From Thermohalobaculum sp964576075 (GTDB taxonomy: Bacteria > Pseudomonadota > Alphaproteobacteria > Rhodobacterales > Rhodobacteraceae), in NCBI GenBank assembly GCA_964576075.1, contig CAZNTX010000081.1, forward strand, positions 1-16,975: a stretch of DNA of 16,975 bases, written 5' to 3'. Both the position numbers and the translations under genes were made by a program. The notes beneath the pieces are model-generated. The model made no database searches. It was not told the DNA's origin and was given only the letters and a program-made list of their open reading frames with translations. Below, piece by piece: positions 1 through 6,362 of the stretch; within the stretch, counting starts at the first letter, position 1; each line of letters opens with the position of its first letter.

Positions 1-427
1 GGTCGCGCCGGTCGGGCCGGAGCCCGCGTCGGCTGCGCGGCCCGTCGGGCTCCCCGCGCCAGCCGCGCCCCGGCCCGGCCCGGTCTCGCCAGCCGCGCCC
101 GGGCGCCGCCCGGCCGCGCCGCGGCTGCGCCGGGCGGGTCCGGTCCCCATGCCGCCCGCCATAGCGAGGCCCGCGGTCGCGATGGAGATATCGTGCGGAG
201 CCATGGCGCTGACGGACCCGAGGCCCGCCGCGATAGACCCGCCGATCCGGCGCCGTCGCGACATACCCGTAGCCCTGGCGATATCCGTATCCGGTGCCGT
301 GTCCGTAGCCGCCGTCCCAGGAGCCGTATCCCGCGCCGGGGGGCGGGGCCACGCAGCCCGCGAGCGCCAGAAGCGCCAGGGCGGCGAGGGCTCCGAGGGT
401 TCGGCGGGCGGTCGTCGCAAGTCGCAT
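1..427 (-). CDS. Gly/Tyr- and Arg-rich lipoprotein, C-terminus beyond the window
   Basis: Read on the minus strand from ATG at 427, this frame is open for 142 codons to the window edge, so the gene is partial at its 3' end. The start is supported by a perfect AAGGAGG five bases upstream. Residues 1-24 form a bacterial signal peptide (basic start, then an Ala/Leu-rich core) ending in a lipobox LAGC with Cys25, so the mature protein is predicted to be a lipid-anchored envelope protein. After a Pro-rich linker, residues 31-57 are rich in Gly and Tyr. From about residue 61 the chain becomes strongly basic (Arg/Gly/Pro), with the hexapeptide PGRGWR at 109-114 and again at 119-124. No enzymatic motif is visible and no family is recognised. 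It is transcribed divergently from the Rieske oxygenase gene. Low complexity leaves function open; the signal peptide, lipobox and ribosome site make a real gene likely. Confidence 0.75.
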   Translation of the reverse strand, partial: MRLATTARRTLGALAALALLALAGCVAPPPGAGYGSWDGGYGHGTGYGYRQGYGYVATAPDRRVYRGGPRVRQRHGSARYLHRDRGPRYGGRHGDRTRPAQPRRGRAAPGRGWRDRAGPGRGWRGEPDGPRSRRGLRPDRRD

Positions 428-605
428 CGCTGCCTCCTTCGGCGTGCTGTTGGAACGCGGCCCGCCCCCGAGTCCGTCGCCCGCCCCCTGCGAGCGCCCG
501 AATCCGACATCGCATGTTCGCTCGCGGACGATCGCAGCCATCCCCGCCATGCGACCTTGCGCCCTGTTCCAATGCGAGAAACAGCGCCAGCCGAGGATCC
601 GCGCC

Positions 606-1766
606 ATGACGATCAGCCCCGCCGATCTCGTCGCCGTCACCGCCCCCGTGAGCCGCGCCCGGGGCCTGCCGAACCCCTGCTACACGGACCCGGCCCTCCT
701 CTCGGAGGAGCGCGCCCGGGTCTTCGCGCCCGGCTGGGCGGGGCTCGCCTTCGCCCATGACGCGCCGGAGCCGGGCTCGGTGAAGCCGGTGACCTTCCTC
801 GGCCAGCCGCTCCTCCTCGCGCGGGACCGGGAGGGGGTGCTGCGGGTCTTCCTCAATGTCTGCCGCCACCGCGGGATGATCCTCGTCGAGGCGGCGGGCA
901 CGCTCTCCCGCGCGATTCGCTGCCCCTATCATTCCTGGTGCTACGAGCTCGACGGGCGGCTCCGGACCACGCCCCATGTCGGCGGCCCCGGCACCAACCG
1001 CCACGACTGCATCGACCGCGAGAGCCTCGGGCTGATCGAGGTGCGCAGCCATATCTGGATGGGGGTCGTCTGGATCAATCTCGACGGCCGGGCCGCGCCC
1101 TTCGAGACCCATGCGGGCGAGCTCCTCGGGCGCTGGGCCGATCTCGACCGGGCGGTGCATTTCGCCCCGGACGGCGGCTTCGAACTCGACGTCGCCTGCA
1201 ACTGGAAGCTGGCGGTGGAGAACTATTGCGAGAGCTACCACCTGCCCTGGGTCCATCCCGGGCTCAACAGCTATTCCCGGCTCGAGGACCACTACAACAT
1301 CGAGGCGCCCGGGAGCTTCGCTGGCCAGGGCACGCGCGCCTATCGCCCGATGCTCGCCGAGGACGGCCGGCGCTTCCCGGAGATCCCGGGGCTGCCCGAG
1401 GCGTGGGACGAGGGCGCGGAATACGTCGCGCTGTTCCCCAACGTGCTGCTCGGCGTGCACAAGGACCACGCCTTCGCCATCCTGCTCGACCCGCAGGGGC
1501 CGGACCGCACGATCGAGCGCGTGGCGATCTTCTACTACGACGCGGCGGTGCTCGGCGCCGAGTGGGCGGCGATGCGCGCCAAGAACGCCGCGATGTGGAA
1601 GGAGGTGTTCGAGGAGGACATCTTCGTCGTCGAGGGGATGCAGAAGGGCCGGCATGCGGCGGGCTTCGACGGCGGGCGCTTCTCCCCGGTGATGGACAGC
1701 CCGACGCATCTCTTCCACGCCTGGGTCGCCGGGCGGCTCGGCGCGGCGGCGGAGACCGAGGCGTGA
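606..1766 (+). CDS. Rieske non-haem iron oxygenase alpha subunit, quaternary-amine (GbcA-like) type
   Basis: A 386-residue ring-hydroxylating-oxygenase-type alpha subunit. The Rieske [2Fe-2S] ligands are visible as Cys86-x-His88 (CRHRG) and Cys106-x2-His109 (CPYHSW). The catalytic domain has the mononuclear iron motif ENYCESYHLPWVH (His212, His217) and a candidate third ligand, Asp338 in EEDIF. Despite the family name, a branch of these enzymes oxidatively N-demethylates betaines (glycine betaine GbcA, stachydrine Stc2, carnitine CntA). Position upstream of a DMGDH-like gene and soxBDAG favours a betaine-type substrate, which is inference. The ATG at 606 is chosen because GAGGA lies at 593-597 and the family N-terminus begins here; the frame stays open further upstream but without similarity. 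A reductase partner (GbcB type) is needed and is not in the window. The stop codon overlaps the next gene's GTG. Confidence 0.9.
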   Translation: MTISPADLVAVTAPVSRARGLPNPCYTDPALLSEERARVFAPGWAGLAFAHDAPEPGSVKPVTFLGQPLLLARDREGVLRVFLNVCRHRGMILVEAAGTLSRAIRCPYHSWCYELDGRLRTTPHVGGPGTNRHDCIDRESLGLIEVRSHIWMGVVWINLDGRAAPFETHAGELLGRWADLDRAVHFAPDGGFELDVACNWKLAVENYCESYHLPWVHPGLNSYSRLEDHYNIEAPGSFAGQGTRAYRPMLAEDGRRFPEIPGLPEAWDEGAEYVALFPNVLLGVHKDHAFAILLDPQGPDRTIERVAIFYYDAAVLGAEWAAMRAKNAAMWKEVFEEDIFVVEGMQKGRHAAGFDGGRFSPVMDSPTHLFHAWVAGRLGAAAETEA

Positions 1767-2041
1767 GGGCGGGGGAGCATCTCGCCGGCACGGGCGCCCC
1801 GCCCGCCGGCGCGCTCGCGCGGGGGGCGCTCGACGCCGCGCTCCTCGAGGCGCATGGCGCGGGCGACGAGGCCCGGCTCGCGGCGCTCTATGCCGAGGCG
1901 GCCGATCTCGCCGAGGCGGCGGGCGATCTGGACGCCGCCTGCTTCTACCTGACGCACGCCTATGTCTATGCGCTCGCGACCGGCGCGGCGGCGGCAGACG
2001 CGCTGCACGCCCGGCTCATGGCGCGGGGGCGGGAGGAGTAG
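1763..2041 (+). CDS. Small helical protein translationally coupled to the Rieske oxygenase
   Basis: A 92-residue protein read from a GTG at 1763 that overlaps the upstream stop codon (GTGA), the usual signature of translational coupling. Residues 22-90 look almost wholly alpha-helical and Ala/Leu-rich, with spacing reminiscent of a tetratricopeptide-like pair of helices (LAALYAEAADLAEAAGD, then ACFYLTHAYVYALATG). It has no signal peptide, no membrane segment and no metal motif; its single Cys is at about residue 61. No family is recognised with certainty. Context suggests an accessory or assembly factor for the Rieske protein or the following flavoenzymes, but that is inference. An ATG-initiated reading of the same frame exists only deep inside the oxygenase gene and is not credible. 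The length, overlap and consistent codon bias support a real gene. Confidence 0.7.
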   Translation: MRAGEHLAGTGAPPAGALARGALDAALLEAHGAGDEARLAALYAEAADLAEAAGDLDAACFYLTHAYVYALATGAAAADALHARLMARGREE

Positions 2042-2058
2042 GCGGCTCGGCCGGAGAC

Positions 2059-2117
2059 GGACCGGACACCCGCAGAAACAGGACCGGATATGGACCGAAA
2101 TTCGCCACCACCGGTCC
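2059..2117. promoter_or_regulatory. Phased GGACCG repeats, candidate operator
   Basis: The 191-bp gap ahead of the DMGDH-like gene contains GGACCGGA at 2059, an identical GGACCGGA at 2081 and GGACCGAA at 2092, plus the inverted core CGGTCC at 2112-2117. The direct copies are spaced 22 and 11 bp start to start, about two and one helical turns, so they would lie on one face of the DNA. This arrangement is typical of a regulator-binding array. The copies lie about 115-175 bp upstream of the ATG at 2233, a distance suited to activation or to a promoter within the gap. The regulator is unknown. Confidence 0.4.
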
Positions 2118-2232
2118 GCCTGCGGAAAATTGTCGGCCCCGTGTCGCAATCGTGACTTTTCCCGACGCCTCTCCGACATCGCGCCGCCCGGAATAGGCTT
2201 TGATGGGAGCGAAGCTTCTGGGAGATGCGCCA

Positions 2233-4671
2233 ATGAACTCCACCGCACGTGTCGTCGTCATCGGGGGCGGCGTCGTCGGCTGCTCGGTCCTCTACCACCT
2301 CGCCCGCGCCGGCTGGACCGACGTGATGCTGCTCGAGCGCTCGGAACTCACCTCCGGCTCCACCTGGCACGCCGCCGGCGGCTGCCACACGATCAACGGC
2401 GACCCCAATGTCGCGAAGCTCCAGAAATACACGATCGAGCTCTACAAGGAGATCGAGGAGTCCTCGGGCCAGGCCACCGGCTTCCACATGACCGGCGGCG
2501 TGATGCTCGCCTCCACGCCCGAGCGAATGGACTGGCTGAAGGGCCTCGTCGCAAAGGGGCGCTATCAGGGGATCGAGGCGGAGATCATCACCCCCGAGGA
2601 GGCGCACGAGCTGATGCCGCTCCTCGACCCGTCCTGCTTCGTCGGCGCCGTGCGCACGGTGGTCGACGGCCATCTCGACCCCTCGGGCGTCACCCATGCC
2701 TACGCCAAATCCGCCAAGAAGCTCGGCGCGGCGATCCACACCCACACCATGGTCACCGGGCTCTCCCGCAAGGGCGGCAACGGGCACGGGGACGGCTGGA
2801 TCGTCCACACCGACAAGGGCGACGTCGAGTGCGAGCACATCGTCAACGCCGCCGGGCTCTGGGCGCGCGAGGTGGGGCGCATGGTCGGCCTCGAGATCCC
2901 TATCCTCGCCATGGAGCACATGTATCTCATCACCGAGGACATGCCCGAGGTCGCCGAGATCAACCGCACGACCGGCAAGGAGGTGCTCCACGCGGTCGAT
3001 TTCGACGGCGAGCTCTATCTGCGCCAGGAGCGGGGCGGCATGCTGATGGGCACCTACGAGAAGGCCTGCGTGCCCTGGTCCGAGCGCGAAACGCCCTGGG
3101 ATTTCGGCCACGAGCTGCTGCAGCCGGACATCGACCGGATCGCGCCCTCCCTCGAGGTCGGCTTCGAGCATTTCCCCGCCTTCCAGAATGCCGGCATCAA
3201 GCAGATCATCAACGGCCCCTTCACCTTCGCGCCCGACGGGAACCCTGTGGTCGGCCCGGTGCGCGGGCTGCCGGGCTACTGGTCGGCCTGCGGGGTGATG
3301 GCGGGCTTCTCCCAGGGCGGCGGCGTGGGCCTCGCGCTCGCCAACTGGATGACCGAGGGGGATCCGGGCTTCGACGTCTGGGCGATGGACGTCGCGCGCT
3401 ACGGCGACTGGGCGACGATGGCCTACACCAACCCCAAGGTGCAGGAGAACTATTCGCGGCGCTTCTCCATCAAGTTCCCCAACGAAGAGCTGCCCGCCGC
3501 CCGCCCCTACAAGACGACGCCGATCTACGACCGGCTCTCGGCGATGGGCGCGCAGTGGGGCGACAGCTGGGGCCTCGAGGTGCCGCTCTGGTTCTCCCCG
3601 GACGGCACGCGGGACCAATTCTCCTGGCGCCGGTCGACCGATTTCCCCCATGTGAAGGCCGAGGTCGCGGCGGTGCGCGCGGGCGTCGGCTGCATGGAGA
3701 TCTCCGGCTTCTCGAAATTCACCGTCACCGGGCCGGGCGCGCGCGCCTTCCTCGACCGGGTGCTCGCCTGCCGCATCCCCAAGCCGGGGCGGATGACGCT
3801 CGCGCCGATGCTCAAGGAGGACGGCAAGCTGATCGGGGACCTCTCGGTCGCCTGCTTCGGCGAGGGGGACTTCTTCCTCGCCGGCAGCGGCATGGCGGAG
3901 GAGTATTACCTGCGCTGGTTCGCCGCCCATGCGCCGGCGGACGGCTCGGTGCGGATCGAGAGCCTCGGTCTTTCGGTCTGTGGGCTCTCGATCGCGGGGC
4001 CGAACTCGCGCGAGCTGCTCTCGCGGATCGCCAAGGCGGACGTCTCCGGCGGGGCCCTCAAGTTCATGGCCGTGCGCGAGATGGATCTGGGGCTCGCGCC
4101 GTGCCGGGTGGCGCGGGTGAGCTTCACCGGCGATCTCGGCTACGAGATCTGGATGCGCGCGGAGTATCAGCGCCACGTCTTCGAGAAGATCCTCGAGGCC
4201 GGGGCGGATCTGGGCCTGCGCATGTTCGGCCTGCGCGCACTCAACGCGATGCGGCTCGAGAAGAATTTCGGCGGCTGGGCGCGGGAGTATCGCCCGGTCT
4301 ACGGCCCGCTCGAGGCCGGGCTCGACCGCTTCGTCGCCTACGAGAAGGAGGCCGACTTCATCGGCAAGGCCGCCGCCCTCGCGGAGCGGGAGACCGGCGG
4401 CACGCTCCGGCTCAAGACCTTCGTCGTGGAGGCGACCGACGCCGACGTGATCGGCGACGAGCCGATCTATCTCGACGGCGCCTGCGTCGGCTGGGTGACC
4501 TCCGGCGGCTTCGCGCACAACTCGGACCGCTCGATGGCCATGGGCTACGTCCCCAAGGAACACGCGGCCTCCGAAGGGCCTTGGCATATCGAGCTTCTGG
4601 GTGAGATGCTTCCCGCGGCGCTCCAGCATGCGCCGATCTGGGATGCCAATGCCGAGAGGATGCGGGGCTGA
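2233..4671 (+). CDS. Dimethylglycine dehydrogenase-like FAD/GcvT protein
   Basis: An 812-residue two-part flavoprotein of the DMGDH/sarcosine dehydrogenase family, near the family's usual length. Residues 1-380 are a DAO-type FAD domain: the dinucleotide fold VVVIGGGVVG is at 7-16, and SGSTWHAAG carries His46, which aligns with the histidine that binds FAD covalently in mitochondrial DMGDH. Residues from about 425 to the end form GcvT-like folate-binding domains (GCV_T then GCV_T_C). The expected reaction is oxidative demethylation of N,N-dimethylglycine to sarcosine with transfer of the methyl carbon to tetrahydrofolate; sarcosine or another methylated amine is an alternative substrate. The start at 2233 is preferred over an in-frame ATG at 2200 because GGGAGA stands at 2220-2225 and the protein then begins just before the FAD fold. 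The stop overlaps soxB by one base (TGATG). Confidence 0.9.
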   Translation: MNSTARVVVIGGGVVGCSVLYHLARAGWTDVMLLERSELTSGSTWHAAGGCHTINGDPNVAKLQKYTIELYKEIEESSGQATGFHMTGGVMLASTPERMDWLKGLVAKGRYQGIEAEIITPEEAHELMPLLDPSCFVGAVRTVVDGHLDPSGVTHAYAKSAKKLGAAIHTHTMVTGLSRKGGNGHGDGWIVHTDKGDVECEHIVNAAGLWAREVGRMVGLEIPILAMEHMYLITEDMPEVAEINRTTGKEVLHAVDFDGELYLRQERGGMLMGTYEKACVPWSERETPWDFGHELLQPDIDRIAPSLEVGFEHFPAFQNAGIKQIINGPFTFAPDGNPVVGPVRGLPGYWSACGVMAGFSQGGGVGLALANWMTEGDPGFDVWAMDVARYGDWATMAYTNPKVQENYSRRFSIKFPNEELPAARPYKTTPIYDRLSAMGAQWGDSWGLEVPLWFSPDGTRDQFSWRRSTDFPHVKAEVAAVRAGVGCMEISGFSKFTVTGPGARAFLDRVLACRIPKPGRMTLAPMLKEDGKLIGDLSVACFGEGDFFLAGSGMAEEYYLRWFAAHAPADGSVRIESLGLSVCGLSIAGPNSRELLSRIAKADVSGGALKFMAVREMDLGLAPCRVARVSFTGDLGYEIWMRAEYQRHVFEKILEAGADLGLRMFGLRALNAMRLEKNFGGWAREYRPVYGPLEAGLDRFVAYEKEADFIGKAAALAERETGGTLRLKTFVVEATDADVIGDEPIYLDGACVGWVTSGGFAHNSDRSMAMGYVPKEHAASEGPWHIELLGEMLPAALQHAPIWDANAERMRG

Positions 4672-5942
4672 TGCAGCGCTACAACGTCTGGAACGTCATC
4701 CGGGCGGGGCTCAACGGGCAGTCGATCTGGGAGCCGGTCTGGGGCCGGCCGGAGCCCAAGCCCTGGTATGACGTGATCGTGGTCGGCGGCGGGGGGCACG
4801 GGCTCGCCACCGCCTACTACCTCGCCAAGGAGCACGGGATCACCAATGTCGCCGTCCTCGAGAAGGGCTGGCTCGGCGGCGGCAATGCGGGGCGCAACAC
4901 GACCATCGTGCGCTCCAACTACATGATCCCGGGCAACACCGAATTCTACGAACACTCGCTGAAGCTCTGGGAAAACCTCTCCCAGGAGCTGAACTACAAC
5001 GTGATGTTCAGCCAGCGGGCGCATGTGAACCTCGTGTTCACGCCGGGGCAGCGCGACGCGATGGCGCGGCGCTACAACATCATGCGGCTCAATGGCATCG
5101 ACGGGGAATACTGGGACCGCGACGAGCTCCGCCGGCGGATCCCCCATCTCGCCTATGACGACGGGCGCTTCCCGATCCTCGGCGCCTATGTCCAGCCGCG
5201 GGCGGGCACGGCGCGCCACGACGCGGTGAACTGGGGCTTCGCCCGCGCCGCCACCGCCCTCGGAGTCGACATCATCCAGGGCTGCGAGGTCACGGGCTTC
5301 GTGAAGAAGGCGGGCGCGGTCGTGGGCGTCGAGATCCGCCGGCAGGGGCGCGAGGACGAGATCTATTGCGAGAAGGTGGGCCTCGCCGTCGCCGGCCACA
5401 CCTCGGTGCTCGCCAAGAAGGCCGGGCTCGGCAAGCTGCCGATCGAGAGCCACAAGCTGCAGGCCTATGTCTCCGAGGCGATCAAGCCGATGCTCGACTG
5501 CGTCGTGGTGTTCGGCGGCCCGGGGCATTTCTACATCAGCCAGTCGGACAAGGGCGGCATGGTGTTCGGCGGCGATCTGGACGGGCATTGCTCCTATGCC
5601 CAGCGCGGCAATCTGCCGGTCTATTCGGACGTGGCGCAGAACTGCGTGGCGATCATGCCCTGCCTCGGGCGGGTCAAGCTGCTGCGGCAATGGGCCGGGG
5701 TGATGGATATGAGCATGGACGGCTCGCCCTTCATCACCAGGACCGAGATCCCGGGGCTCTATCTCAATGCCGGCTGGTGCTATGGCGGGTTCAAGGCGAC
5801 CCCGGGCTCGGGCCATGTCTTCGCCCATACGATCGCGACGGACGCGCCGCATTGGGCGAATGCGAGGCTGACGCTCGACCGCTATGCACAGGGCCGGCAG
5901 ATCGACGAATCCGGCCACGGCCCCTACGCCAAGGCCCACTGA
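4671..5942 (+). CDS. soxB: Sarcosine oxidase beta subunit
   Basis: A 423-residue protein matching the beta subunit of heterotetrameric sarcosine oxidase along its length. The FAD-binding fold is visible as DVIVVGGGGHG at 34-44, followed by the family block GWLGGGNAGRNTTIVRSNY. QPRAGTARHDAVNWGFAR contains His183, the probable site of covalent FMN attachment known from characterised SoxB proteins (assigned by motif). SoxB carries the site where sarcosine is oxidised to glycine and a methylene group, with SoxA completing the complex in the cytoplasm. Its ATG overlaps the preceding stop codon by one base, so it is co-transcribed with the DMGDH-like gene. The 144 bp after its stop hold a long inverted repeat before soxD, an unusual gap in an otherwise overlapping operon. 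Confidence 0.96.
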   Translation: MQRYNVWNVIRAGLNGQSIWEPVWGRPEPKPWYDVIVVGGGGHGLATAYYLAKEHGITNVAVLEKGWLGGGNAGRNTTIVRSNYMIPGNTEFYEHSLKLWENLSQELNYNVMFSQRAHVNLVFTPGQRDAMARRYNIMRLNGIDGEYWDRDELRRRIPHLAYDDGRFPILGAYVQPRAGTARHDAVNWGFARAATALGVDIIQGCEVTGFVKKAGAVVGVEIRRQGREDEIYCEKVGLAVAGHTSVLAKKAGLGKLPIESHKLQAYVSEAIKPMLDCVVVFGGPGHFYISQSDKGGMVFGGDLDGHCSYAQRGNLPVYSDVAQNCVAIMPCLGRVKLLRQWAGVMDMSMDGSPFITRTEIPGLYLNAGWCYGGFKATPGSGHVFAHTIATDAPHWANARLTLDRYAQGRQIDESGHGPYAKAH

Positions 5943-5944
5943 CC

Positions 5945-6049
5945 GGCCGGGTCCGGCGCGGCCCGAGGCCCCACCCGCCCGGGCAGGCGGCGCGCCCGGC
6001 GGCGGCCGTCAGGCCCCCCCACAGGCCTCGGGCCGCGCCGGCCCCGGCC
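5945..6049 (+). repeat. Long inverted repeat (stem-loop) between soxB and soxD
   Basis: Arms at 5945-5970 and 6024-6049 are 26 bases each and complementary at 25 of 26 positions; the single mismatch is T5952 opposite C6042. The inner 16 bp (GGCGCGGCCCGAGGCC against GGCCTCGGGCCGCGCC) are perfect, extending to 18 bp with the next two pairs. The loop is 53 bases and itself GC-rich, with the palindrome GGCGCGCC inside. The repeat begins two bases after the soxB stop and ends 37 bases before the soxD start. No T-run follows, so it is not a classical terminator. A role in mRNA processing or stability, or partial termination, is inference. Confidence 0.8.
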
Positions 6050-6086
6050 TCCGCCCCGCCGAGGGCGGCAACGCAGAGAGGACGCG

Positions 6087-6362
6087 ATGCTGAGGATTTC
6101 CTGCCCCGTCTGCGGGCCGCGCGACCACACGGAATTCGTCTACGAGGGCGACGCGACGGTGGTCTATCCCGCGCTCGACGCGCCTGAGGAGGCGTGGTTC
6201 GAGGCGGTGTTCCTGCGGGAGAACCCGCGCGGGCCGCATCGCGAGCTCTGGCATCACGTGCAGGGCTGCCGGTCGGTGCTCGTCGTGGAGCGGGACACGC
6301 TGACCCACGAGATCGGGGCGGTGCGGCTCGCGCATCCGGGCATGGCGGAGGCCCTGTCGTGA
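6087..6362 (+). CDS. soxD: Sarcosine oxidase delta subunit (zinc-binding)
   Basis: A 91-residue protein with the SoxD signature. CPVCG gives Cys6 and Cys9 and HHVQGC gives His57 and Cys61, matching the Cys/Cys/His/Cys zinc site known in this subunit. SoxD is a small structural subunit docked on SoxA in the heterotetramer. The start is supported by GAGAGGA at 6076-6082 four bases upstream of the ATG. The stop overlaps the GTG of soxA (GTGA), indicating coupled translation. It is separated from soxB by the long inverted repeat, so soxDAG could be expressed at a level different from soxB even though the proteins assemble in equal numbers. Confidence 0.95.
   Translation: MLRISCPVCGPRDHTEFVYEGDATVVYPALDAPEEAWFEAVFLRENPRGPHRELWHHVQGCRSVLVVERDTLTHEIGAVRLAHPGMAEALS

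Noticed and set aside
1..148. The near-pure G/C repeats at the left edge as a non-coding repeat element
   Set aside because: They are explained by Arg/Gly/Pro codons and the PGRGWR repeats of the minus-strand lipoprotein.
444..605. N-terminal extension of the Rieske protein to ATG 444
   Set aside because: The added 54 residues are low-complexity Pro/Arg with no family similarity, while ATG 606 has a ribosome site.
149..760. A plus-strand open frame over the left edge
   Set aside because: It is antisense to the signal-peptide-bearing lipoprotein and runs into the Rieske gene in another frame; no plausible start context.
1966..4629. An 887-codon open frame on the minus strand opposite the DMGDH-like gene
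   Set aside because: It is a GC-driven antisense shadow: the plus strand encodes a clear family protein throughout, and the minus translation shows no domain.
5884..6093. A small open frame covering the soxB-soxD gap
   Set aside because: Pro/Gly/Arg-rich translation of the inverted-repeat region, no ribosome site, starts inside soxB in another frame.
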